Below are positions 47,601 through 58,100 of a stretch of 64,000 bases of DNA, in pieces. The stretch comes from Ciona savignyi (lineage: Eukaryota > Chordata > Ascidiacea > Phlebobranchia > Cionidae), in assembly GCA_000149265.1 (NCBI GenBank), contig CH003412.1, forward strand, positions 2,711,697-2,775,696, given 5' to 3'. The number at the start of each line of letters is the position of its first letter. Positions within the stretch are counted from its first letter, which is position 1. The position numbers and the translations under genes were made by a program. The notes beneath the pieces are model-generated. The model was not told where the DNA came from. It saw only the letters and a program-made list of their open reading frames with translations, and searched no databases.

Positions 47601-50600
47601 TTTGTATTCATTCTATCCTGTCCCACGCTTCATGATCCGTGCATGGACTATCCCGCGTTTGACAATACACTAATTCTCAATGGGTTATTGCGAGGTTGCT
47701 TGCAGTATACGGTGATTAACTTTAATCACAGCAAAATAAATATTGTAACACCACACTTAAATTTCTGTATAATATAACGGTACTAACGGTCAAAAAATAT
47801 TTTCATACCAAAAAAATGTATATTATAAAAAATAAAATACATACAGCATACAGTGGCAGTACAGAACGCATCCACTACAATAGCATAGATATAATATTGT
47901 ACAACTTACAGCCGCTACATTACCTTTGTCATTGATTCCAGGGTGAATGAAGCGACACCGGTCTCCCCACGTACAATTTCCTTTTTCAAAAAATCTGCAA
48001 ATTTCCCGCGGAACTGCAGGTCCCTCTGTGGAATATTGTTATTCTTACAACTTTATAAAAAAACAAAAACATCATCATTGCCGTAATAGGAAACAACATT
48101 GAATTTTGGAAGGAAATTCTATGAATTTATTCTTCACAATTTTTCCACAAATTATGGAATGGTCAATATGGGCAAAAGTTCTACCATTATATATGAAACA
48201 TAGGGAATTACCCATTGGATCCACCATTTCACCGTCTTCAAAGTCATCGGGACAAAATCCTGGCAATTTCTTCGGCTGCAACAGGAGAATCAATTGTATA
48301 TTTAGTGAAGAAATTATGCTTCCACAGAGTTAAACATGTATAAGGGCTATCCGAAACCATTACACTCTTTAAAGATTTGTATCAGGTTGTAATGATTGAA
48401 AGATAACGGCTAACCTAACAATTGCTCTAACCAGCATGCACAGGCCATGTACAGAACTCATTATAAACTGGGTGTGAACTTATCTTCAACATGTGTATAT
48501 GAAGTTTGGGTATATTAGAATTTGAGCATATATGTTGCAACTTGCAATATCTACAGGGCTTTATAGAGCGTATGATATCAGCCATTATTGCACACAAACT
48601 CACCATCCCCTTTTCTTCATTGTCGCTTTTAATTTCTCCATCACTTGAATCAATCTAAATATAAGAGTGTATTTTTAACAATTGTTCTTATTACAATAAC
48701 ACTATAAATTGTAAATAAAACAAAACCCAAATATTCTACCTTCAAATAACTTTCTGTTTAAATATAGATTTACTCTTATCCAGTGCAATGGCCTAAATTG
48801 TGCATTTTACTTTTATATTTAAAGAGCTTTTTATTTAATTTCCCAACAAACTTTACAAAATCCATACACCTACCTCACCATCTGACATTTCTTCAGCTGG
48901 TTTCTTTTTCTCAACCTTAAAAAGAGAGAAATTGTAAAAATAAAAAATATTTTTCTTGTGTAAAGATTTGACTTAACTGTAAAAAATTAAATAAACCACA
49001 TAAAAAAATTTACAAATAGATCGAGAGAATTAAAAACAATTTTATTTCAAAGAATCATTTCCACACATTTTTTAACTTGCGATATTTTGTTCAGTATTAC
49101 CTCAATAGGGGCTTGTGGGGTTTCCCCAATTTCACCCACATCATCAACGTCTTCGTCATAATCGAGTTGCTCTACTTCAGGTCTAACATCATCAAGTCCG
49201 TAATCCACAGTCGGCATCTCTACAGGAGCCCTCTCATCCTCCTTATTCTCATCTTCATCCGAATCAACTGGGTGAAATACCGAATATTATTGCATGAATA
49301 GGAACTCCATATATGTAACACAGAAAGCACTTAAGCAGGGCCAAAAATTCTGAAGCAGGGCCAAAAAAAAAAAATTTCGGTCGAGTAAGAATTCACTCAT
49401 GTGTTGAAGCTCACGGGAGTAACGCGAGTAAATCATCAGACAAGTAACGGGAGTTAACATGGCTCGCCACTGTGGTTTTTATGACGTAACAACTATTTAA
49501 ACCTGGTATTATAACAACTTACATGCTGTAAGTTTTATAGACTCCAGCACTTGGACGTGTCATGTGTATAATAAAAAGGTTATACTCCAGTTAAATAGAA
49601 AACAGTTGCGGTAAACGTTAATTAGTTTTTTATATGGGAAAGTAAATTCTTACTTGCACGGCGTGCGTCGGATTTTTAGCCCTGGAAAGGTATCCACTAC
49701 ACCTCGAGATATAGCCACTATGCCTATGCCTTTTCAGTTAAACAGTTTGTGTAATAAATACCTATATACTTAAATGGTAAACTGATTTTAAAGTTGGAGG
49801 TGATATTGTAAATGAATTTTCTAAGGATAATTTCTACCACCTAATACCAAACATACCAATTTCACCATCTGATTCATCTCCAGTTTTCACATCAATAAGA
49901 TCAGGCTCTCCTATTGTCTCTGGCTTGTTGGAATCTTTGTGTTGATTTCCATCACCCTCTGTCTGGATATTTTGTTTTTCAGGCAAACTTAAGTTTTTAT
50001 CATGTTGAATTGCATCAATTTCAGATTGACTTTCTGATCGATTTAAATCATTTTCTGGCTGAATTTCATGATTTTTAGATGGACTTGTATCAACTTTTAT
50101 AACTTCCTGAAGATTTTCAATTTCATTTGCATTGTTTTTGCTTTGAACTGCTTCAAATGTGGAAGTGCTATCGTCTACCACATCTTTCACTTCTCCGTCT
50201 TCTTCATTGGACATTTGATCTTCTGTTGCATTGTTCTCAACTATTGGCGATGCAATTTCACCTCTTGCTTTTTCCTCTCCTACCCCAGATATATGATCGC
50301 TATCTTTGGTTTCGCCAACATCAGGTGAACTTCCAAATTCGACTTTTTCCCCATCTTCATCTGTTTGGTTTAATACTTCTGAATCCTCATTATGGTCAAG
50401 TGATGTTTCTTGAGTCATGCTATTTTTTGACATAATGTCTTCTTGGACACTCTTAGCTTCTGTATTATTTTCTTCTATGGAATTCATAGAAGAAATATCA
50501 TCATTTTCATTTAACATCTCATCGCTTTTATTTTCCACTGTTTCATTTTCCTTTTTTGAATCACTTGGTGTTGGAGAGATTGGAGATATTGACTGTTTCT

Positions 50601-51084
50601 CCTCTTTAAATTCCACATCAGGAATTATTGGATCTTTTACTGATTGACCGTTCCCCTCTTCCGAATTCACACTTTCCCCATTTAAAGGAGAAACAGCCTC
50701 TTCATTAAGATGAGCTTCCTTGCCAACTGCTTCCAATTGGACCCCGGATTTCAAGTCCTGTGAAATTGAACAAAGTGTCAAAGCTTGAAAAAATAGTTAA
50801 TGTCTTTATGGGTTGAAGAAAGTTAAAGCACTACGTTTACCAAACATCTTTATTACTTTTACAGCATAACCTTACACTTTTACAACACACTTTAATTGCT
50901 CCTGTGAAATATCCTGATTCTGCCAAATGACCATGCTTCTACAACCTTATATATATTTAACCAATCCAGAGAATGAACAAAAAAAACCTAACATACATTA
51001 TGCAACTATTATGTATGAGTAGGTTAGTACCGGTAAATCTTCTGACTGAGCATTTTCTTCAACCTCTTGACTTGAAGCTTCCAT
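38649..51084 (-). CDS. ZC3H18: Zinc finger CCCH domain-containing protein 18
   Basis: Nuclear protein that in mammals links the cap-binding complex to RNA export and exosome decay. About 25 coding exons, 1048 residues in the phase-consistent form: 51084-51031, 50757-49857, 49267-49101, 48915-48874, 48654-48604, 48275-48212, 48025-47924, 47374-47298, 47199-47113, 46471-46332, 45704-45581, 45172-45066, 44751-44575, 43966-43901, 43785-43700, 43225-43099, 42716-42663, 42482-42394, 41956-41802, 41248-41160, 40871-40849 (or 40760), 40330-40247, 39717-39617, 39276-39236, 38787-38649. Residues 19-319 are one long acidic exon. The CCCH finger is Cys436/Cys444/Cys450/His454 in CRFFEKGNCTWGDRCRFIH. Then come AWERGLRHAKE, a Pro/Arg/Asp-rich part, NWSDPWARG, Ser/Arg and Lys-rich blocks, DVKMTIINK, and the C-terminal helix RVELLEQLKVVENAILKKR, all as in vertebrate ZC3H18. 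TAG lies in frame just before the start ATG. Confidence 0.93.
44305..44532. repeat. Short local direct repeats in a ZC3H18 intron
   Basis: GTGATTAACTGATAACA occurs twice near 44311-44353. TTTTGACTCAGGAATATCTC occurs twice near 44476 and 44511. Local tandem slippage; no coding meaning. Confidence 0.7.
47396..47570 (-). pseudogene. Degenerate copies of a ZC3H18 exon 2 fragment inside a ZC3H18 intron
   Basis: The intron between the CCCH exon and the next coding exon contains GTTCTCAACAATTTGCAATG and then CTCCTACCCC and TATATGACCGCTATCT. The acidic exon (50235-50330) has GTTCTCAACTATTGGCGATG, CTCCTACCCC and TATATGATCGCTATCT in the same order and spacing. By eye about three quarters of positions agree over some 90 bases. 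TCTACAAACATCAGTAA occurs twice here, so the relic is itself duplicated. Frames are broken and no splice sites bracket it. Confidence 0.65.
49336..49684. mobile_element. Non-autonomous inverted-repeat transposon (family A), second copy
   Basis: Opposite-facing relative of 11676-12042. It begins CAGGGCCAAAAAT and ends GGATTTTTAGCCCTG, with shared internal words such as TCGGTCGAGTAAGAATTCACTC and TGTGTATAATAAAAA. The left end is doubled (CAGGGCCAAAAA at 49336 and 49356). It sits in the intron before the acidic exon of ZC3H18. Confidence 0.85.
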
Positions 51085-51118
51085 GTTCTACTGGGACTGA
51101 TAGATAAATATCCAATTC
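51085..51118 (-). other. ZC3H18: ZC3H18 5' UTR part of first coding exon
   Basis: On the minus strand a TTCTTCAG acceptor precedes GAATTGG at 51118, so the first coding exon starts with about 34 bases of leader before the ATG. This acceptor could receive the upstream exon at 52595 or a spliced leader. Confidence 0.6.
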
Positions 51119-52594
51119 CTGAAGAAAAACTAATTATTTCCAGGAGATAACACACACATAATAAAAGGAATAAAATTCAAACAAACCATGTAGTTTCCGC
51201 CCGTGTAGAAATGCATTATAAGACTTTGAACTAGACTTTTAAGGCTTACTACCTGCATAGCAGGTAAACTAAATACAATTGCCTCTCAGCTTAATCACGG
51301 TAAAAAACACTAAACACACATTATTTAACATGACAGGAATTTTTCGTAGTTTTTAAGATAATTAAACCAAAACGAAAAACTGAAGCTGACAAGGTTCGGC
51401 AGATACAAATGAACCATCTAGGCAACTTTTTCTGTATGAATTAAACCCTGTGTTTTGTGTATAAACCTTACACAACATACGTCAACTGATACTCTACACT
51501 GTCACAGCTAAAACTTGCTGTCTAAGCTACTCGATAGACTTCAGCAACACATTATTTTTTCAGTGACTCCATTGGCAGAAATACAAGAGTCACTTGAAGC
51601 AAAAATGAATCGAACACTGCAGACAACACAAATCAAAGGAATGTTGAATTTTGCCAATTATCATGAGAACAAAAGAAATAAAATTTGATTTGTGCCATTT
51701 GGGGTGAAAGATTCAGTTTTACTTCTCACATTTGCAGATAGCAAATGAGGTTTCCATCTCCATTCCAAGAACCTGATTGGCTGAAACAATAAAAAGAAAG
51801 TTTTTAATTAAGCAGAAGTTACTTTTTAATAAATCTACTAAAAGTTTATACGAATATATATAATAATTAAAATATGAATATTAAAGAACGAATTATATAT
51901 AATAATTAACAAAAATATTTACTATTGAAATGAATACAATAGTAAGCCATATTATAAATCTAAGTAGATTAAAATAAAAAGGATAACTCCCGTTATGGGC
52001 TACATTTTTGACCATACAAAACAGCATGGCATATGTATCTACAGAAAATGGATAATTTGTACTAATAGACATATTCATCAAAATAAAGGCAAATGTACAG
52101 TGCACAAAAATGCATTGAATGAAGAGATCACACAAACCGTTGGACTAAACCTAATTGAAAAACTTGCTGTTACAGAAAAGAAATTTTAATACCGCGCTAT
52201 AGTTGTAATTTAAAATAAGTTGCCAGTGCTCTTGCTTAATCTTACTAGTGCTGATGCTTAACCTTACAGTATTACATCTTAACTTGAGGTCTTGATAAGC
52301 TGCTAGAAATAGTATGAAAAATCTAGCATTATGGCTCATGGGTAATTTGACCATTTGGGAAAGACTGTCTTTTACTGTGGTAAGCTTGGCCCTGATAAAT
52401 TCCCTAAGTTAACAAAAATGTTAAACATATGTTATTGCCACCACCTTCTCGATCATTAACCTTTTTGATAACTTTTTACCTTATAAGTTGATAACTTTTA
52501 CCTTGTCCGTCCGGGATCTTAACTTTATTAGACCTAAACATAATTAATTTATATATGCCTAATTAAAGGAAAAATATACAAACAAAGTGTTTAC

Positions 52595-52670
52595 CTTAAT
52601 AGTGAGGATTTCAATCGAAAAGAATCACAGCTTTTTCGTTTGAAAGGTGTTGAAAATGGTCACACTTTTT
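52595..52670 (-). other. ZC3H18: Likely non-coding first exon of ZC3H18
   Basis: A minus-strand donor (AAG followed by GTAAACAC) ends at 52595. The sequence has no long frame and faces the acceptor at 51118. It lies back to back with the start of the plus-strand gene at 52705. The transcription start is not visible. Confidence 0.45.
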
Positions 52671-52704
52671 ACTTGCAGTACTCCGCACAGCAGAAGTTAA
52701 AATA
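52655..52704. promoter_or_regulatory. Putative bidirectional promoter
   Basis: Less than about 100 bases separate the presumed ZC3H18 first exon (minus) from the ATG of the small plus-strand gene. No TATA box is evident. Inferred from layout only. Confidence 0.45.
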
Positions 52705-54925
52705 ATGGCGTCTTTCTGTGTAGTTTGTGAGAGAACGAACGAAAAAGGTAATAGTTTTTTTTATATCCAAACTTGACAAAGCATCATGTTGCGTTCTTCT
52801 TTTAATCTCTCGCTCTAATTTTTAAGCACATCTAAAACTTTGGCATGGCATAATGCGACAACTTTTTACCTAGAACTGTACCGGTCTTTCAAATGATGAC
52901 TCCTTTGCGTTGGGTAATAATTTGTCTGGGTTTTTATAAAACATCATTTGGTTAGCAAAACCATCTTACCAATCGTGTTCGTTATGAGAACTCCACTAAA
53001 TACGTGATATAGTTTAGTTCATTTGTTGTTATAAATATCCGGAACCGAGATTTATGTACTAGATATATACGGCAGCGGATCCTGAGACCTGGTCCCGGAA
53101 AGTTTCTGCAAATAATATTGTTTATAGACTGTTTGGACAACGCTGGCCCACATTTTAAACCAATCAACATAATAGCAAACCTTTTGTTTTAGGAGTCTGA
53201 TAACTGCCTAACAAGTCTAACTGTAGAGCTTGGTACGTTAGTATGTCGTCTTTGCTCTACCAATACCGCGGTGGGTTAGTGCTATATCTTTGAGCCAAAT
53301 GGTTGATCGAAAACTGGTGCCTAGCTAGTCGGCTTGTCCTTGGGAAAGGCACATAACAGACATTGCCTGAACCTATCGAATAATAGGGTACTACTAAATT
53401 AAAGGAACGTGTGAATCGAAACAACACACTGCAATATCTTCGGTACCAGGACGGTGGTCGGGAGGTAATCTGACAATTGCCTGTGTGTTTAACCTCTTCT
53501 ATTATTTTTCCATTCATGGAAGAAAACATGAGTAACCTTTTTTATCCTAACTGAAGGGTTACAGGTTCCAAACTGGTTGGAAGCTTAGTTTTGTCTTTGG
53601 TCAAGGCACTTAGTGGATATCAAATGAACTCAGTGGATTAATAGGTTCTACTTAACTAAAGGCAGTCTCAATTTTTCACAATGCACTGCAATTGTTTGTC
53701 CGGCCCGGTGGTCTAGCGGTTAAGTGCGTCGCCTTTCAATCGAAAGGTTGCAGGTGCGAAACTGGTCGCTAGCTAGTCGGTTGTGTCCTTGGGCAAGGCA
53801 CTTTACGGACATTGCCTGAACCCAGCGGATTAATGGGTTCTACCAAATTAAAGGAACGTGTCTATCAGATACAACACACTGCAATAGCTCCGGTAACCCG
53901 ACGATGGGCGCGAGGTGATCTGACGATTGCCCGTGTGATAACCTCCTAGGTTTTCCCATTCACGGGGATAAACATGAATATCCTATCCTATATCCTTGTT
54001 CTATTAACTCGGTAGTGGGTGCGAAAAAATCTGACAGTTATCTGTGTAATAACGCTCCCATATGTAATCGCAGGGTAATCAAGCGATTGCCCAAATATTG
54101 ACTAGCCCATTTCTTCCCAATTACAGCGATAAAACATTGATATCCTATATTGGTAAGCACACAGCTGGCATCGTATAAACTCATTGGTTAAATGGGAACG
54201 ACTGACTGATTGAAAACGACCATCAGTTTCACCATCAGCGGCGTAAAACAAGAGTATTTTTCCGAACCTACTGTGTCTAGCTAGCTTCTGGTAAATGTTA
54301 CTCAGGTATGCATTAGGTATATTTATTCATACTATGCGACTACAATATGGGTTACAAAACTGTGGTATTCTGATGTTAGGAATTATACGGTTTAGTAAAA
54401 AAACTCAACATCAACAATGTGACATGTCATTTAAGGGTCAGCCAAAGCGCTAATTTGTAATCACGGTTTGACTGGCAGACCACACTGAGAACAGATCCTT
54501 CCATGATTTCTGATGAGTTCTCCAAATTTGTATTCCTGGCCCAGTTTTATCTGTTTGAATAATTTGTTTATTCAAATGTTTACTACATACCTCCAAGATC
54601 TGTTTTTTTCGCTAAATTAAGATTAAAATAGGATAATTATTTGCAGAGATGACAAAAACGCATGTGTTATTATAACACTGGTATCTGTCAGATTACCTCA
54701 TGTCCATCATCGGAAGAACACAGTTTGTCAGTGATTTAACCGTAACCAATAGCTGGTTTTAATCCAACCACATTTCAGCTGCCAACAGACTGCCGACCCT
54801 TTTACCAAATGATTTTTTTGTTTCTAGGAACAAATGCTGCTCCCTTTCACCCAGAAACTAATATTAAGTTGGTTGGGTCATGCACAAATCACATTGGACT
54901 ATTAGCTAAAAAGTGGTCGGACTAA
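52705..54925 (+). CDS. Putative 46-residue protein with a Cys/His pattern
   Basis: Two exons (52705-52747, 54828-54925) joined in phase through good splice sites (AAAG followed by GTAATAG, and TTGTTTCTAG before GAACAAATG). The product starts MASFCVVCERTNEKG and ends GLLAKKWSD. Cys5-x2-Cys8 and Cys33-x2-His36 could bind one zinc ion. I do not recognise the family. It may also be the start of a longer gene with further exons I cannot see. The end of exon 2 and the sequence after it (54890-55060) show faint similarity to the SINE body, so the stop may come from an old insertion. The 2-kb intron is filled with SINE copies. Real transcription is not shown. Confidence 0.5.
53268..53550 (+). repeat. 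Diverged SINE copy
   Basis: Plus-oriented, with GTGCCTAGCTAGTCGG, CTTGTCCTTGGGAAAGGCAC, GACATTGCCTGAACC, AAAGGAACGTGTGAATCG and a GAGTAACC-type tail. First of four adjacent copies. Confidence 0.85.
53560..53696 (+). repeat. Diverged SINE fragment
   Basis: Keeps TTGTCTTTGGTCAAGGCACT, GAACTCAGTGGATTAATAGG and CAATGCACTGCAATTG. Truncated where the next copy begins. Confidence 0.75.
53698..53995 (+). repeat. Full-length tRNA-derived SINE (best copy)
   Basis: Head GGTCTAGCGGTTAAGTGCG (A-box-like) and GGTTGCAGGTGCGAAACT (B-box-like), a body with TTGGGCAAGGCACTTTACGG and CCCGACGATGGGCGCGAGGT, and a tail of ATCCT units. TTGTT on both sides may be a short target duplication. This is the reference for all other copies in the window. 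Confidence 0.95.
53998..54155 (+). repeat. Degenerate SINE 3' fragment
   Basis: CAAGCGATTGCCC, CCCAATTACAGCGATAAAAC and ATTGATATCCTAT repeat the SINE 3' end in order, immediately after the full copy. Confidence 0.6.
54627..54790 (-). repeat. Degenerate SINE copy
   Basis: Minus-oriented remnant: ATAGGATAATTATTTGCAGA, GTCAGATTACCTCATGTCCA. Approximate bounds. Lies just before exon 2 of the small gene. Confidence 0.6.
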
Positions 54926-55158
54926 ATTGTGGTTTTTGTTTTTGGACAAGACGTTTATCAGTCATTGAACGAATCCATTAACATATGGGTTGAACTTCAA
55001 TGTGGCAATATCCCCATTGTATACAAAACATAATTTTCATCTGCAGGATTAATCTGATGAATAACAATATTGTATGTGGATTTTCAGTCAAGGGAGAATA
55101 GCAATAACACATCTAGTCCTCCAATCTACAGAATAGGTTAGGCTAACCATGCTTATCC

Positions 55159-58100
55159 CTAATCCAATCGTAAAAACTCACATAAGCCATCCAGGCAGTA
55201 AGGAATGTGGCATTTGTAGAAATCACCATAGAAATTTCTCATCTGACCGGCATTTTCACACTGAATCATGAAATCTACACAAGGTGGAATCGCTAGAGCA
55301 CCATATTGTCCATTTTGAGTCCTGCAAATAAAAATAGCAATTGTGCCAGAGTAGTAACCATGATACACAGAATACCATTCAAACAGGTGCTGTGGGCGAG
55401 CTATCATTGTTGGTAAAAATAATATTCTGCATTACACACCCTTAATCCATGTCTAAAATATAATGAGGCTGGAAAGTGCATTAAATGGACCATTGTCCAG
55501 GCTGACAGAAACCAACAACTTTACAGATGTGGCTCAAATTTAGTGGTTTCAATTGGATCATTGGATAAACAATGATATGTAAGCAATGATTGTACCATTA
55601 AGAGAAACTTAACCGTGGGTACAAGTATTCTGACAGTTAAAATTATAAATCCATGGATTTTTAATATTTTTTTAAAAATAACCGTGCAAAAATTTTTTAA
55701 TGTAGAGCCCCAGGTGTCAGGATACAAACGATAATTTCTCTTCTGTCCAAATTTGATAAGGGCCTGGTCCACTAACACGCTAACAATGTAGGGCACAGGT
55801 GGTTTGTTTATTATACCCTGGACTGCCAACTTGCAAGTGCGTGTGTGAACCCGGCTTAAACTTCAAAGGGATAAAAATACTGTGGAAAAATTAGTCACCT
55901 CCACAATTCAAACTTCTGCAGCCACTGGTTCAGGTCAATTCTCCATCGGATAAATTCACAAACATAACCCGACCTTAATTTACTTGCACACATAGTATTC
56001 CCAACATCGGGGCAGGTTATGTTTAACGATGGACCTGAACACAAAGTTTATGTTGTATTCACGTGAATGGGAAAATGCAGACGGCTTTATTACAGAGAAA
56101 TTTATCGAAATAACTCGCACCCGCAATAGAGTTACTAAAAATATTGCATCTGTTTTTTATGACTCACATTGGTATATTTTAGTTTAACTCATGAATCCAA
56201 TGAGAAGGCATTTTCTGCTAAGGGACATACTGACAAGTCACAACTAACTTTAAACTAAATAAGTGACTGGTTTCAATTCCCAAATTTGTAGACTTGGACT
56301 TGTGAAGATTAGATCATTTTAGTGCTAACCATTAGGGGGAATGTAGATTATTTGTAGGATTAGCCCACAGTAGCACGTCTAGCAGATTTTTTAGAGAAAA
56401 ATATATCGGCTTAAAAGTTTGAATGAATACACAAGGTTTAATCATGATTAATTGTACACAAGGTTTCTAGAAAATGTGCTAATAAGCGACTTTGTGACAG
56501 CACAAGTAGGCATGTAACATCGAACACAAAAATAAAACGGGACACAACTGAAAAGCTGGCGACTAGTTTAAAATCTGCAACTTATAGACTGAAAGACGAC
56601 GAACTAAACCCACCAAGCTAATGGGTCGGACTAAAAAAGACTTGAAAAATAACAGTAAAACGTAGTAAACCATTCAGTTAAAATGCAACAATGTAAAAAA
56701 GGATAAATATGTATGAACAATCATGAGCCGGCGGCAAAACATTAATAACTTACATTTAAAATAGGATTTTACAACATGAAATTTTTATTTGCCACGCAAT
56801 AAGTGTTAGTCATAAAATGGCATTTACCAGGGATAAAAGGAGTATCCAACTTACTTGGTGAAACTGGGCATTGACTTGCATTAACACACATGAAGCCATC
56901 CAAGTACAATCCATTGGGACAAGTGCACTTTGACTGGCAAACAGTAATGCAAGGTTTTGGTGGTTGGCCAAGATCGGCGCAAGTTTGGTCACACCCAGCA
57001 CATGTGAAGTAAACTTGGTTCCCTGGACAATCTAATTGGAATAGATGAAGAATGGAGATGTCAACCATATGGTGTATTGTGAATTACCTTTCTGATATAG
57101 ACACAGCAAATAGTGTTTATTACATTTTATTCTTGTTGCAAACAGCAGTTTCAATTAGGCAATTCAAATGAATTGTCAGGATGTTAAACTAATTGGCAGC
57201 GCAATGGACCTTTACCAAAACTAGACTGCTATGTCCTTTAGATAAGGCACTGGTGGACATCACCCAAAGCCACTAGAATATTTAGTTTTACTAAAATTTA
57301 GGAAAACGTCCCTAACATTTACAACATACTGCAATGGCTCTTTTTCTTTCTTTTTTTCTAATAATTTTTCCTGTTGTCCCATTCATGATTTTGAAATATT
57401 AGTATCTTAAGTAGCTAGTTGGTCGGTAATGTCTGTTGGCAAGGCACCAGCAAACGTCAGTTAACTAACAGTAAGCGCCAACTTACTTGGTGAAACTGGG
57501 CATTGACTTGAATGAACACACATGGAGCCATCCAAGTACAATCCACTGGGACAAGTGCACTTTTGCTGGCAATTTTTAGTGCATGGTTTTGGTGGTTGGC
57601 CAAGATCGGCGCAAGTTTGGTCACACCCAGCACATGTGGAGTAGACTTGGTTCCCTGGACAAGCTATCGGAAATAGATGAAAATGTTAATACACCTGATA
57701 GATGGACCTATGGTTAGCACCTTGGTAACATGAAATTTAAAAGGGTTTGGCACGATTAATGTTAGACGGTGGGCGCAAAGTAATCTGAGGAGTACCTGTA
57801 GGTTAACTCTCCTTACGTATTACCATTCACAAGGATAAACTAAATATCCTATCCTATTCTGCAGTCATCAAAATTTGTCTCGTTCTGCAAGTTATACTTA
57901 TTTTTTTTAGCTTTTAATATAAAAAAATTCAACAAAATGTTGATTGAGTTTTCTGTTTTAAAAAAAATGAATTTTAGGTAATGTTAATAGTATACCGTAT
58001 ACGCCATCATCAAAAGGAGGATAACAATTTAAAAGTTAATTTGTTGCAAAAGCTGAAGACAAACCTGGTGTTGGTTGATTGCAATCAGTAGAATTGCAAC

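Noticed and set aside
50068..50647. Plus-strand frames opposite the acidic ZC3H18 exon
   Set aside because: Antisense shadows of a Glu/Asp/Ser-rich coding exon, which gives Phe/Leu/Cys-rich frames on the other strand.
53698..53770. Possible tRNA gene
   Set aside because: The A- and B-box-like sequence is the head of a SINE; the acceptor stem is not paired and the body continues for 220 bases.
55521..55829. Minus-strand frame of 102 codons between the last two exons of the secreted gene
   Set aside because: Low-complexity intron sequence without cysteines in any domain pattern; skipping it keeps exon phase.
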